Shown here piece by piece: positions 18,061-28,144 of a stretch of DNA of 64,000 nucleotides. A program made the position numbers and the translations under genes. How positions within the stretch are numbered: the first letter of the stretch is position 1; each line of letters opens with the position of its first letter. Source of the stretch: Teredinibacter purpureus (GTDB taxonomy: Bacteria > Pseudomonadota > Gammaproteobacteria > Pseudomonadales > Cellvibrionaceae); contig NZ_CP060092.1 of NCBI RefSeq assembly GCF_014217335.1, positions 3,179,501 through 3,243,500 on the forward strand, in the 5' to 3' direction. The notes beneath the pieces were generated by a model. That model made no database searches. It saw only the letters and a list, made by a program, of their open reading frames with translations, and was not told the DNA's origin.

Positions 18061-19785
18061 CTATACCTTTGCAATAAGCCGATCGCCTTGGCGTTTACTT
18101 TCTACACAGAACGCAGAGAATTCTTGTTGAGTTATAACGGGTGCGCCTAACCAATAGCCTTGGGCGTAATCGCAACCAAATTCGGTTGCGGCTTGTAATA
18201 ATTCAGCTGTTTCTATGCCCTCGGCTATTACTTTTAAACCAAGCCTATGGGATAACGCCGTAATGGCTTCTATTATCTGTGCATTGCGCTCATTGGTGTT
18301 TAGATCCATAAAAAACTGTCGGTCAATTTTTAACGTATCACAGGGTAAGCTGGCGAGATATTGCATAGAGCTGTATCCCGTACCGAAATCATCTATAGAA
18401 ATTTGTACGCCGAAATCGGCTAACGTTTTAAGCCGTAGTTTAGTTTCGTCGGGGTATTGCATCATATGGGTCTCAGTAACTTCCACTGTTATTTTTTGTG
18501 GGTCAATCGATGTATCTTTTAATACCGACAGCAGTTGATTTAACAGTTTTGCATCATGACAGATATTAGCGGGTAAATTGAGCGCCAAACTGAGATCTGG
18601 GGCTGATCTTTGCCAATCGGAAAGTTGCTGAATAGTGTTCTCAAAGAGCCATTGATGAAAGCTTTCGCTGAGCCTCCTTTCTAGCACCAGCTCAATAATT
18701 TTTTCTGGAGATATCCAGTTTTGTTTGAATTTCCATCGTACTAATGCCTCTATCGAATCAACAGCGAGAGTACTTACATCAATAATAGGTTGATAAGCAA
18801 TCTGTAACCGTTGATTGAGCAAAACCTTAGGTAGGGCTGAACTTAACTGCGTCAGTTGGCGTGTTTCGGTTTCCATAGCTTTGTTAAAGGCAGAGTATTG
18901 CCCTCGGCCATTATTCTTGGCCCTATATAAGGCGAAGTCTGCCTCTCGCATAAACTCCTGGTAGCTATCGGCACGGCTCGGATAACAGGCTAGGCCAATG
19001 GATGGTGCAATAGAGATAAAGCCGTCTTTCCACGGGAGGTCTAGCGTTAGTGCTTGCACGAGTTTATGAGAAAAATGGTGCGCTTTAGCTTCGCTAATAT
19101 CGGGTAACAACACTGAAAACTCATCACCTCCTAGCCGCGCAGCTGTATCGGTAGAGCGCATATTGGCAAGCAATTGTTCAGCCATGGATTTAAGCATGCA
19201 ATCCCCAGCTTCATGCCCGTAATTGTCGTTTACGGCTTTAAAGTAATCAATATCAATATAGAGCAACGCAAACGGCCGGAGGTTGCGTTTACCTGCTTCA
19301 AACATTTGTATAAGCCTATCGATAAACAGTGTTCGATTGACCAAGCTTGTTAGCGGATCATACAGCGCTAGGTGATTTAACTGCCGCTGAAGCTGCCATG
19401 TTTGAATACTATGCTGTATAACGCGAAGCAGCTGCTCGGCGTCGAGCTTTTGTTTTACAAGATAGTCTTGTGCGCCGTGTTGCATTAATTTAACAGCTGT
19501 TTCAGTGTCTTCTTGCCCCGTGATCACAATAATGGGGCACAATCCATTTTCAAATTTAGTTTTTAATAATTCTAGAAAAGATAATGCGCTACCGTCCGGT
19601 AAATTGTAATCCAGCAAACAGCACAGCGGTGGCTGTTGCGACATTCTCTCGCAGGCATCGGCGAGCGTAGTGGATGTTTCGATTGTTTTAAAATCATGCT
19701 TCACCTCGTCTAATAGTCGCAAATAGTGGAGAGTGTCAGCTGGATTGTCTTCCACTATAAAAAGGGTTTTGGAATTACTGCTCAT
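18061..19785 (-). CDS. Receiver-GGDEF-EAL response regulator (cyclic-di-GMP turnover)
   Basis: 574 residues from the ATG at 19785, which has AGGA eight bases upstream; a TTG at 19803 is a weaker alternative. Residues 1-125 are a receiver domain with its phosphorylation aspartate in CCLLDYNLPDG. A GGDEF domain follows (GGDEF at 219-223) with an inhibitory I-site RSTD five residues before it, so a feedback-controlled diguanylate cyclase is likely. The EAL domain starts with the EAL motif at 346-348 and keeps DDFGTGYSS and YAQGYWLGAP, so it also looks catalytically competent. Which activity dominates cannot be told from sequence. It lies 273 bp downstream of the kinase-receiver pair on the same strand, so the three probably form one signalling group. 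Confidence 0.92.
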   Translation of the reverse strand: MSSNSKTLFIVEDNPADTLHYLRLLDEVKHDFKTIETSTTLADACERMSQQPPLCCLLDYNLPDGSALSFLELLKTKFENGLCPIIVITGQEDTETAVKLMQHGAQDYLVKQKLDAEQLLRVIQHSIQTWQLQRQLNHLALYDPLTSLVNRTLFIDRLIQMFEAGKRNLRPFALLYIDIDYFKAVNDNYGHEAGDCMLKSMAEQLLANMRSTDTAARLGGDEFSVLLPDISEAKAHHFSHKLVQALTLDLPWKDGFISIAPSIGLACYPSRADSYQEFMREADFALYRAKNNGRGQYSAFNKAMETETRQLTQLSSALPKVLLNQRLQIAYQPIIDVSTLAVDSIEALVRWKFKQNWISPEKIIELVLERRLSESFHQWLFENTIQQLSDWQRSAPDLSLALNLPANICHDAKLLNQLLSVLKDTSIDPQKITVEVTETHMMQYPDETKLRLKTLADFGVQISIDDFGTGYSSMQYLASLPCDTLKIDRQFFMDLNTNERNAQIIEAITALSHRLGLKVIAEGIETAELLQAATEFGCDYAQGYWLGAPVITQQEFSAFCVESKRQGDRLIAKV

Positions 19786-20075
19786 CGTTAATGTCCTGTG
19801 CAAACAAGAACGGAATACAATCGTTAACGCATATTTTTAACGATTTAATATTGATAATAGCACATTGGGATAACGTGATTTTTTTCATAGTGTTGAAATG
19901 TTCGTTGTTACATTTTGTAGATGTCTATAGCTCAATTGTAGCGCTTTTATTAAATCATAATGATTATAGAGATTATTACTTTCGTTGTTCGAGAACGCCA
20001 ATAAAGCGAATGAATAAATAGTTTTAATTAATGTTTTTTACTCATCTATAAACGACTAGCGTAGTACGGTTTTAA

Positions 20076-20543
20076 CTAGGCCGGAGCATCGGGTAAAGTA
20101 ACTAACCTAAACCAAAAACGGTCTAATTTCTGCACGGCATCAATAAACCCGCTATCACTTACCGGTTTTGTTATATAGGCGTTAGCGCCGTCTTCATAGC
20201 TGCTGTTGATATCGGTTGAAGAGTCTGACGTTGTGAGCATTACAACCGGTATATGCCGTAAGTTCTCATCGTTTCTAATATGCTTTAAGGCTGTTAATCC
20301 GTCCATTATGGGCATGTTAATATCCATAAGAATTAGGTCTGGGTGAGGGTACTTTCTAGCGTCTTCGTAAGGGGCTTCATTGCGTAGCAGTGTGAGCACC
20401 TGTGTACCGTTTTCAACCACGGTTAACTCACATTCTACGCGGCCATCTTCCAGCGCACGTTCTACCGTTAATTGGTCTGCAGGGTTGTCTTCGGCTAGCA
20501 ATAATTTTGCGGGCCGTACTTTTTTTAACATTTTTGTTTTCAT
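20076..20543 (-). CDS. Stand-alone receiver (Rcp1-like) response regulator
   Basis: 155 residues, a single receiver domain. The acidic pair is in LLLAEDNPADQ, the phospho-acceptor aspartate in LILMDINMPIMDG, the switch threonine in VVMLTTSDSS, and the lysine in AYITKPVSD. No output domain is present. This type, like Rcp1, is usually paired with phytochrome-like kinases. Its ATG overlaps the kinase stop by 4 bp, so the two are translationally coupled. Confidence 0.93.
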   Translation of the reverse strand: MKTKMLKKVRPAKLLLAEDNPADQLTVERALEDGRVECELTVVENGTQVLTLLRNEAPYEDARKYPHPDLILMDINMPIMDGLTALKHIRNDENLRHIPVVMLTTSDSSTDINSSYEDGANAYITKPVSDSGFIDAVQKLDRFWFRLVTLPDAPA

Positions 20544-23137
20544 ATGTTATTCTCACCGTTTGATGACGATTTATTATTGTTTAAAAGTGATAGCGGTAAT
20601 TGGATGCTAAAGCAGCTACCCAGTCCTGGTTCAGATTCCACTGTAATTCGGCCTTTGTGTCTATCGACTATTTTCTTTACTATTGATAAGCCAATCCCTG
20701 TACCTTCGTATTCTGCTATTCCATGCAACCGTTTAAACGGAAAAAATATATTGTCTAGCTGGTTATGAGCAATGCCTACCCCTTCATCTTTTACGGTTAT
20801 TTCACCGGTATTGCTGTTCTGTTTGCGGGTCGATATAGTCACTTTTGGTATGTTATCGGGTTTATGGAATTTGATAGCATTACTGACGAGGTTTTGAATA
20901 ACTTGAGATAACAACTCTCCGTCTGCATTAAACGTTAACCCCACGTCGTTAACGATAATATCGGCGTCAGAATCTTGTATTTGGGCTTGCAAATTTTGCC
21001 TAATATCCGAAATGAGAGTACTGCTTTCAATAGGCTGAAGCTTTAAATCGGCATTGCTGGCTCGGCTAAGCTCAAGCAATGCGTTTATTAACCGCGTCAT
21101 TCGTTCAGCGGAACTGTCAACGTGATAGACATCCTGCGCAACACGATCCCATTTTTGGGTTTCCAAATCTTTTAGCAGGTAACTTGTAAACGTACGAAGT
21201 GTACGGAGTGGCTCTTTTAAATCATGCGACGCAATATAGGCAAATTGATTCAGTTCGCGGTTGGCCTCCTCTAGATAAGCGTTTTGTTTTTCAAGGTCAT
21301 TTTCCAGTTTTTTCTGTGTTTCCAGGCTCGCTATTTGCGAGACTATGAAGGGCGCTTTACCGGTTTCTTCACTCACGGCGGTAACCGTTACTAACCCCCA
21401 AAGTGAATGTCCTTCTTTATGTTGGTACTGTAATTCAACTGCAACTGATACTTTTTCACCATTGGCGAGACTCTTAATTGTTCTTTGTGCGTCTTGTTTG
21501 TCTATGTTAGCGATAAGCGCATTTTCCGGCTGACCAATAAGGTCTTCAGGCGAATAGCCAAGCCAATTACAAATAGAGGTATTAACATCAACAATGTTCC
21601 CTTCGGAATCGGTCACAATAAAGCCAGAGTTTGAATTTTTCATTGCGGCTTTTAGTACGTTTTCAGATTTTTCTAGTGCTTTATTGGTTTTGTGAAAATC
21701 ACTTAAGTCATGGATTACGCCAGTGTAATAGAGATGATCTTGATGCTCCCCTTTTGTAACATTTAATTTAATGGGAAATACATGACCCTGTTGATGTAGT
21801 GCATGCAGTTTTCGCTCTTGACCAAGCATCGGGTTGAATTCTGGAGGTGTTTTTCTAGCAAGATAACTATCGTGGCGCTCGTTGTCAGGATAGGGGATTA
21901 ATAGGCTAATATTTTTCCCTAACAAATAGTCTCTTTCGTAGCCAAATATTCGCTCAACTGTGCGGTTTGCTTCAACAATTTTGCCAAATTCATCGATCAC
22001 AATAAGGGCATCCATCATGGCATTCATTGCGCCACTTAGCCGGCCGAGCGTTTTTTCCAGTTCGTTGCGTCGAATTTGTAAATCTTTGGTGACTTTGTCT
22101 GCGTAGACAACGGCTTGCTTGTTCGTTCTCGAAAGCACTATAAAGAGGAAGAGCAGCAAGGCGTCAATAGCGATACCGCCAATTAAAATCATTAACGGTT
22201 GATGTTGTGAGTAATGGGACCTAAATATTAGGGACGATTGAATATGAAAATCCCAGCGTCGTCCATAAAGCTCAAGCGCGACATCTGTTTTCATTAGCGG
22301 CTTTGGATCATAGTCTTCAGAATTTTTAGTTAGTTCGTTATACAATTCACTATTGCCATCATGCACACTGAAGTTAACTTGCCTATTGGTGTTTGCAAGG
22401 GTGCCATCCATAAGCTTATGCATTATAAACGGAGAATAGACTAGCCCATTAAACCGTTCTTGTGTTGACTGAGCGATAAGCTCGTTCTTGTTTGAAACCC
22501 AAGGGGCGTAAAATAGAAATCCTGGCGTGTTTTGCTCGTCTTGTACCAATACAATAGGCCCGGTAATTTGTGCTGTTCCAGTATCTCTGGATTTTTTTGC
22601 CGCGGTAAACCGATTGCTTTCGTGCGCCATATCTAAGCCTACGGCTTTTGCATTAAGGTCTTGCGGTTCGATATAGGAAATTGGCCAAAACTCAGTGTTA
22701 TCGTGTGGCGGGTGTACATAATAATCTGGCTGCAGTTCCCGCTGCCATGCTAAATACGTGGGGAATTTGTCTGCGGTTACTCTATGAATTATTCCTATAC
22801 CGTTTATGCCGGGCAATCGTTTTTCTAATTTTAGATTGGTCGAGTAAGTACGCCATTCATGACGATTCACGTTCTCTGGCATAGCATTAAGTGCCGCTGC
22901 ACTTGCCCATAATACTTGCTCGTATTTCTCCATTCTCTCTTGTACGAGCTGCACAATTTGTGCTGATTGAAAATCAAACTGTGATGTCATTTTCGCTTCA
23001 GCCTGCTCTGCAGTGATATACCAAGCACTGAGGGTAAGCAATATGGAGCCCGCGACAACGAGCCAGTGATACCAATGCAAATTGGCAGATTGAGCAACTC
23101 TTGAATTGAATTTTGTTGAGTTTTTTTTGTGCGTCAT
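20540..23137 (-). CDS. CHASE-PAS-PAS sensor histidine kinase
   Basis: 865 residues. Domains in order: a transmembrane helix near the N-terminus (WLVVAGSILLTLSAWYI); a periplasmic CHASE domain, about 75-260 (ERMEKYEQVLWASAAALNAM and the LPGINGIGIIHRV block); a second membrane helix (LMILIGGIAIDALLLFLFIVL); two PAS domains, about 370-490 and 500-620; a HisKA domain with phospho-acceptor H638 in YIASHDLKEPLRTL; and an HATPase domain with NLVSNAIKFHKPDN, DEGVGIAHNQLDNIFFPF and EGTGIGLSIVKKIVDRH. The CHASE domain points to an extracellular small-molecule signal, unidentified. A GAGGG site lies 7 bases before the ATG. The H-box type and the coupled receiver match phytochrome-like two-component pairs. 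Confidence 0.92.
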   Translation of the reverse strand: MTHKKNSTKFNSRVAQSANLHWYHWLVVAGSILLTLSAWYITAEQAEAKMTSQFDFQSAQIVQLVQERMEKYEQVLWASAAALNAMPENVNRHEWRTYSTNLKLEKRLPGINGIGIIHRVTADKFPTYLAWQRELQPDYYVHPPHDNTEFWPISYIEPQDLNAKAVGLDMAHESNRFTAAKKSRDTGTAQITGPIVLVQDEQNTPGFLFYAPWVSNKNELIAQSTQERFNGLVYSPFIMHKLMDGTLANTNRQVNFSVHDGNSELYNELTKNSEDYDPKPLMKTDVALELYGRRWDFHIQSSLIFRSHYSQHQPLMILIGGIAIDALLLFLFIVLSRTNKQAVVYADKVTKDLQIRRNELEKTLGRLSGAMNAMMDALIVIDEFGKIVEANRTVERIFGYERDYLLGKNISLLIPYPDNERHDSYLARKTPPEFNPMLGQERKLHALHQQGHVFPIKLNVTKGEHQDHLYYTGVIHDLSDFHKTNKALEKSENVLKAAMKNSNSGFIVTDSEGNIVDVNTSICNWLGYSPEDLIGQPENALIANIDKQDAQRTIKSLANGEKVSVAVELQYQHKEGHSLWGLVTVTAVSEETGKAPFIVSQIASLETQKKLENDLEKQNAYLEEANRELNQFAYIASHDLKEPLRTLRTFTSYLLKDLETQKWDRVAQDVYHVDSSAERMTRLINALLELSRASNADLKLQPIESSTLISDIRQNLQAQIQDSDADIIVNDVGLTFNADGELLSQVIQNLVSNAIKFHKPDNIPKVTISTRKQNSNTGEITVKDEGVGIAHNQLDNIFFPFKRLHGIAEYEGTGIGLSIVKKIVDRHKGRITVESEPGLGSCFSIQLPLSLLNNNKSSSNGENNI

Positions 23138-24031
23138 ACCGCTGCCCTCAACCTACAATACTCTTGGCTTACAGCTAGACTAGCGGCGTTTTCTAGCTTA
23201 CGCGTTTTCTCCCTCTCGAGCGAGTTTGTGAATCTGTGTATAGCGGGGCTTACTGGCGCGGTTCCCATACCCAATAGTATTGGTGCGTATGTGAGATTGA
23301 GATGAAGCACTGTTGGGTTCAAAATTTTGATGGGGCGTCATGTCCTTTTTAAATACCACGTTAACGCACGCAAGATGAGGCCCTTTAACGATAAAAAAGT
23401 TCGGTTGAGGTGTTGTTTTTTATACTCAATCATTAGTGGGGTGTGACGCACATTCATTTGGTCGATTGGCAGTGCGTATTGTGAGTTTCCCTTTACGAAA
23501 CGATAGTTCACTTTCACCAAATGCGCGAATAGGGCGGCTACATTTTCTCGCGCTATGTGCCTTTACGGAATATTCCTTAATGGGGCTGGGTACACAGCTG
23601 TATTTGAGGGTATAGATGACGCTTCGCGCGGGCAGGAAGATAAGGCTATCTATTACGAAGCGGGCGGGCTAGTAGCGCATTGATTGACATAAAGGCCTGA
23701 AGAGTCGCTTTTCTTTTCCCGCCAATCCAATACAGGCGATTGATCGTTTTTATTGCTGTCGTTACCGCAGCCGATAGGGTTTTCTGAGCCGGTTGAACAC
23801 GGGTGGAGTGGTGACTTTCAGTGGTGACTTTCAGTAGGGAGTATAGTGTGCCCCATGGAGATTGTTTTGGGGCCGCTCAGAAGGCCCTCTTTGCGCGAAG
23901 AACGATCAATACTCATAGTTAAAATCACGGTTTTAGATCGATATCTTTACGACTACAGCCCTTAGTGTCATCGACCTTTTGGCCCGAATTCTGTATCCTT
24001 GCCGCCAGATTCAATTGGCTACAGGTTTCCC
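23138..24031. other. Gene-poor gap between the kinase and pyrD
   Basis: About 890 bp without a gene I can support. It must hold the promoters of the minus-strand kinase and the plus-strand pyrD. It contains a tandem duplication of the 13-mer GTGGTGACTTTCA (23808-23820 and 23821-23833), about 200 bp before pyrD. Two minus-strand open frames of 60-62 codons occur (23134-23322 and 23338-23520), but neither resembles a known protein. Confidence 0.5.
23808..23833. repeat. Tandem 13-bp duplication upstream of pyrD
   Basis: Two exact head-to-tail copies of GTGGTGACTTTCA, with no spacer. They may be paired binding sites or a simple slippage duplication. Nothing else in the window shows which. Confidence 0.8.
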
Positions 24032-25057
24032 ATGTATTCCCTCGTTCAAAAGTTACTTTTTTCACTCGACCCTGAACTCGCACACGAACTTTCGTTGGAC
24101 GGCCTTGGCGCCGCAGATCGTCTTTGCTTGCTAAAACCGTTTATGAGTAAACCTGTTTCGGCTCCCGTCAGTGTTATGGGGCTTACGTTTCCGAATGCTG
24201 TTGGTTTAGCGGCAGGGTTAGATAAGAACGCGGATTATTTCAATGCTCTGGGAAGGCTAGGGTTTGGCGCAGTGGAAGTAGGTACTATCACGCCTGTTGC
24301 CCAGCCGGGTAATCCAGAACCACGGCTTTTTCGGTTGGTCGATGAAAAAGCGATCATTAATCGCATGGGGTTCAACAACAAGGGCGTTGAGCATCTTGTT
24401 GCACGGGTAAAAAAGCGCCGCTTTACGGGTATTCTCGGCATCAATATTGGTAAGAACAAACAGACGCCCGAAGAAGACGCCTTGTCGGATTACGAAAAAT
24501 GCTTAGACGCCGTTTACGCACATGCCGACTACATCACAATCAATATTTCCTCGCCGAATACACCTGGGTTACGTAATCTCCAATTCGGTGAAAGCCTAGA
24601 AACCTTATTGGCCGGTATAAAGGTAAAGCAAGCGGCTTTGACGGCACAACTGGGTAAAAAAGTGCCTATTGCGGTAAAAATTGCACCCGACATGACGGAT
24701 GAGCAGCTATTTAGCCTTGCCGACCAACTAGTCAAGCATGATTACGACGGTGTTATTGCAACCAATACAACCATTTCGAGAGAAGGTGTTGAGCTCTCAG
24801 CGTATCAAGGGGAAGCGGGTGGTTTAAGTGGAGCGCCTGTAAGAGATAAGTCAACCGATACCATTCGCCTGCTTGCAGCCCATTTAAAGGGTGCTCTACC
24901 TATTATTGGTGTGGGCGGCATACTTTCAGGCGCGGATGCCATTGAAAAAATAGAGGCGGGCGCGAGCCTAGTGCAGTTATATACGGGGTTTATTTACGAA
25001 GGTCCGAAGCTAATAGCTGAAGCCGCTACCGCCATCGCGGCGTCAGCGGCTTCGTAG
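24032..25057 (+). CDS. pyrD: Dihydroorotate dehydrogenase, quinone type (class 2)
   Basis: 341 residues from the ATG at 24032 (MYSLVQKLLFSLDPELAHEL), which gives the usual class 2 N-terminal amphipathic helices; the frame is open further back to 23999. FMN and orotate contacts are visible: VGLAAGLDKNADYFNALGRLGFGAVEVGTITP, FNNKGVEH, INISSPNTPGLRNLQ, PIAVKIAPD, ATNTTISR and GVGGILSGADA. The serine of INISSPN is the class 2 catalytic base. The enzyme oxidises dihydroorotate to orotate and passes electrons to the membrane quinone in pyrimidine synthesis. rmf and rlmL follow, an order known from Pseudomonas. Confidence 0.97.
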   Translation: MYSLVQKLLFSLDPELAHELSLDGLGAADRLCLLKPFMSKPVSAPVSVMGLTFPNAVGLAAGLDKNADYFNALGRLGFGAVEVGTITPVAQPGNPEPRLFRLVDEKAIINRMGFNNKGVEHLVARVKKRRFTGILGINIGKNKQTPEEDALSDYEKCLDAVYAHADYITINISSPNTPGLRNLQFGESLETLLAGIKVKQAALTAQLGKKVPIAVKIAPDMTDEQLFSLADQLVKHDYDGVIATNTTISREGVELSAYQGEAGGLSGAPVRDKSTDTIRLLAAHLKGALPIIGVGGILSGADAIEKIEAGASLVQLYTGFIYEGPKLIAEAATAIAASAAS

Positions 25058-25076
25058 AGCTCCTACTAAGGGAGCT
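25058..25076 (+). terminator. Weak hairpin after pyrD
   Basis: AGCTCC at 25058-25063 pairs with GGAGCT at 25071-25076, directly after the pyrD stop, followed by TTT only. A second short hairpin (TACACGG / CCGTGTA) lies about 5 bases further on. It is a plausible but weak 3' end for pyrD. Confidence 0.45.
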
Positions 25077-25349
25077 TTGGTTACACGGTTTTTAAGCCGT
25101 GTAAGGGTACTGGTCCATCAGTAAGGCGTCACGCACAGCGCGTGGTGTCCATTGTTGAAAGGGTAATCAGTAAAACTAATGTGCGCCTCGGTTGCCGGTG
25201 AGTTTAGTTTAAAACAATACTGCGCTCCGAATTGGGGTGAACTTAAAACACGTTCGTACAAAATATTAGGTCTAGACCTTAAATGTAGGCACGAAGTCCC
25301 GAACAATTGGCTGGATTAAGCCTTATACCTTTGGTTCCAGCAACGTTGG

Positions 25350-25553
25350 TTAAAAGTTGTGAAGTTTTTGGACTTGAGCCAATGTGTTTAAGCCGTCCCA
25401 ATGGTCTTCGCGTCCTTCGCGCCAACCGGTTAACCACACGTGTCTAGCTTCACCCGCAGCATGAGGACATAAACTCCTCGACCTACCTGCTGTTGCGGCT
25501 CTATAGCCGCGAGAAAATGCTCGTTCAGAGTGGGTCCGTTTTTGGCGTCGCAT
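25350..25553 (-). CDS. rmf: Ribosome modulation factor
   Basis: 67 residues from the ATG at 25553; an ATG two codons upstream (25559) is equally open. Family features are clear: MRRQKRTHSERAFSRGYRAATAGRS, the CPH motif and the WLTGWREGRED end, matching the MKRQKRD...RGYQAG...CP...WLGGWREA pattern of RMF. It has about ten residues more at the C-terminus than the E. coli protein. RMF binds ribosomes in stationary phase and drives 100S dimer formation. Its place between pyrD and rlmL matches Pseudomonas gene order. It has an AAAGAGG ribosome site. Confidence 0.92.
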   Translation of the reverse strand: MRRQKRTHSERAFSRGYRAATAGRSRSLCPHAAGEARHVWLTGWREGREDHWDGLNTLAQVQKLHNF

Positions 25554-25706
25554 ACGCATAATACCTCTTTGGGTTAGTATTAAAGCTTATTCACCTTTGG
25601 TGTAACCGCTTAACCTCTATGTCGTTTAGGTAAGCGCGTAAAGACGAATAACCTGCTTTTGGTAATGTGTTTCCCTACCGTCTTGCGTAATTCCATTTAC
25701 ACTTGA

Positions 25707-25734
25707 TTGCATTGAGCCAGGTTGTGCTCATAAT
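25707..25734 (+). promoter_or_regulatory. Candidate sigma-70 promoter for rlmL
   Basis: TTGCAT (25707-25712), a 16-base spacer and CATAAT (25729-25734) stand about 110 bp before the rlmL ATG. The match is moderate and rests on sequence alone. Confidence 0.3.
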
Positions 25735-25845
25735 GTCGCCCAGTAATGGCGAGCCGGACAACCAGTGTCCCAAACGACGAACGAAAAGTGAACGATTTTA
25801 AACTTATAGGTCTGTCGACTGATATGGCCTCAGAGAATATTAAGA

Positions 25846-28143
25846 ATGATGGAAACCTCTGTTCAGCACTACTTTGCCACCTGCCCAAAGGGCTTAGAAA
25901 ACCTTTTAAAACAAGAGCTTGAAGCGTTAGGTTCAAGTGATGTAAAAGAAACTGTAGCCGGCGTTCACTTCAGTGGCCCACTAGAACAAGCCTATAAAGT
26001 TTGTTTGTGGTCTCGTCTTGCGAACAAAATATTATTACCGCTATGCAAAGGTAATGTGGATTGTGCTGACGATCTCTATAAAATTTCGAAATCTGAGCCG
26101 TGGGAAACCCACATGCCTGAATACGGCAGTCTGCTAGTCGACTTTAATGGCAGCAACGAGGCTATACGGCATACCCAGTTCGGGGCACAAACCGTAAAAG
26201 ATGGGGTTGTCGATAGAATACGGGAGATAACAGGTTCAAGGCCTGATGTGAACCGTGAGTCACCTGACCTTCGAATTAATGCACGGCTATCGAAGAATGT
26301 TGTGCATATAAGCCTTGATCTAAGCGGCGACAGTCTCCATAGGCGCGGCTACCGTGTTGGCCAAGGCGGCGCACCTCTAAAGGAAAACCTTGCAGCAGCA
26401 ATATTGATACGAGCCAATTGGCCCGCTATTGCAAAAGAGGGTGGAGCGTTGCTCGATCCAATGTGTGGTTCCGGCACCTTTTTGCTGGAAGCGGCTATGA
26501 TGGCCACAAATATGGCACCTGGGTTGTTACGTGCGCGCTTTGCCAGAGGCTACCGCGTGCCTACGAATCCAGACACCTTTGGCGACGAATTTGACCCAAG
26601 AGTAATTGGTTTCGGTTTTGAAAAATGGCGGCAACATAAAGAATCGATATGGAAAGCTTTACTCGATGATGCCGAGCACGCTTTTAAGGCGGGTTGCGCA
26701 GGCGAAATTCCAGAAATACGAGGTTACGACCTTAACCCTAGGGTATTAGGCGCAACGCGTAAAAATATTATAGTGGCAGGCCTGGATGATTTTATTCGGG
26801 TTACCGCCAAAGATCTAATCGAATTTAAACCACCAACCCATCGCACGCTTAATTCGGGCCTTATTGTTACTAATCCGCCTTATGGCGAGCGATTGGGTGA
26901 AAAAGAAGCGCTACGCGCAACCTACTTATCGTTGGGTCAAGTGTGTAAACGAGAGTTTCCGGGCTGGCAGCTGGGCGTGTTTACGGGTAACAAAGAACTC
27001 GCGCGTGAAATGCGTTTACGGCCTAAGAAAAAATATCAATTATTTAATGGCGCCATTACTAGCGAATTCTTACTGTATGACCTTAGTGTTGAGGGCAGTG
27101 TTGCACGTAAATATGATAACCCCGATGACGATACACCTATAAGTGCTGCCGCAGCGGTTTATCTGCCGCTGCAACAGCGCCCGCTCAGTAATGGTGCGGA
27201 GATGGTTGCTAACCGATTACGAAAAAACCAGAAAAAACTCAATAAATGGGCAAAGAAAAACGATATACACTGCTACCGGTTGTATGACGCAGATATGCCC
27301 GAATATTCCGCAGCCATTGATGTTTATAATTTTGTGAATGGCGAAAGACAATTGCATATACAAGAGTACGCCGCGCCTAAGACAATCGATGAGCATAAAG
27401 CAAAAGAACGATTCGACGACCTTGTTCACGCTTGTGCTGTCGTATTCGAATTGGATGTTAATCAAATAGTCACGAAAATTCGTCAGCGAAATAAAGGTAC
27501 TCAACAGTACGAAAAGTTTGCCGATAAAACACGCGGCAATATGCACGAAATAATTGAACACAACACGCGGCTGGAAGTTAACCTTACGGACTATTTAGAT
27601 ACGGGTTTGTTTTTAGATCACCGCCCGTTGCGCAAGCGTATAGCTGAGCAGGCGCGCAACAAAAAATTTCTTAATCTGTTTTGTTACACAGCTACGGCTA
27701 CGGTTCAAGCCGCCGTAGCCGGTGCCGCAAGTTCTATAAGTGTTGATATGTCCAATACCTATTTAGAGTGGGCGAGAACTAACTTTATGCTAAATAATAT
27801 TAGTATGGGTAGCCATCAACTCGTGCGGGATAACTGTATGGATTGGTTAAAAAGCTGCAGGGAAGGTTTTGATATTATAATGTTAGACCCGCCCAGTTTT
27901 TCTAACTCTAAACGTATGGATGATGTGCTCGATATTCAGCGAGACCATGTTGTGCTGATCAAGCGCTGTATGGATCTATTGCAGCCCGGCGGTACACTCT
28001 ACTTTTCTAACAATTTGCGCAGTTTTAAATTAGACAATGATCAGCTTGCTGAGTATACCGTCAAGGATATTACTCGCCAAACGTTAGACCCTGATTTTGA
28101 AGGAAACCCCAAAATCCACAAATGTTGGACAATCGAATCCTGA
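25846..28143 (+). CDS. rlmL: Bifunctional 23S rRNA methyltransferase RlmL/RlmK
   Basis: 765 residues, a little longer than E. coli RlmKL (702). Order: N-terminal THUMP region (about 50-160); a first methyltransferase domain with the SAM loop [14 protein letters not shown] (about 204-217) and the amino-N-methylation motif NPPYGERLG (about 343); then a second domain with [16 protein letters not shown] (about 608) and LDPPSFSNS (about 680). In E. coli the first half makes m2G2445 and the second m7G2069 of 23S rRNA. Two ATG codons stand in tandem at 25846 and 25849. The stop is one base from the uvrB ATG. Confidence 0.96.
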   Translation: MMETSVQHYFATCPKGLENLLKQELEALGSSDVKETVAGVHFSGPLEQAYKVCLWSRLANKILLPLCKGNVDCADDLYKISKSEPWETHMPEYGSLLVDFNGSNEAIRHTQFGAQTVKDGVVDRIREITGSRPDVNRESPDLRINARLSKNVVHISLDLSGDSLHRRGYRVGQGGAPLKENLAAAILIRANWPAIAKEGGALLDPMCGSGTFLLEAAMMATNMAPGLLRARFARGYRVPTNPDTFGDEFDPRVIGFGFEKWRQHKESIWKALLDDAEHAFKAGCAGEIPEIRGYDLNPRVLGATRKNIIVAGLDDFIRVTAKDLIEFKPPTHRTLNSGLIVTNPPYGERLGEKEALRATYLSLGQVCKREFPGWQLGVFTGNKELAREMRLRPKKKYQLFNGAITSEFLLYDLSVEGSVARKYDNPDDDTPISAAAAVYLPLQQRPLSNGAEMVANRLRKNQKKLNKWAKKNDIHCYRLYDADMPEYSAAIDVYNFVNGERQLHIQEYAAPKTIDEHKAKERFDDLVHACAVVFELDVNQIVTKIRQRNKGTQQYEKFADKTRGNMHEIIEHNTRLEVNLTDYLDTGLFLDHRPLRKRIAEQARNKKFLNLFCYTATATVQAAVAGAASSISVDMSNTYLEWARTNFMLNNISMGSHQLVRDNCMDWLKSCREGFDIIMLDPPSFSNSKRMDDVLDIQRDHVVLIKRCMDLLQPGGTLYFSNNLRSFKLDNDQLAEYTVKDITRQTLDPDFEGNPKIHKCWTIES

Positions 28144-28144
28144 T

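Noticed and set aside
23134..23520. Two minus-strand open frames of about 60 codons before the histidine kinase
   Set aside because: Neither resembles a known protein. The first touches the kinase start, but the kinase has its own GAGGG site, so no coupled small gene is needed.
25118..25306. 62-codon minus-strand open frame between pyrD and rmf
   Set aside because: No recognisable family, no clear ribosome site, and a composition typical of random frames.
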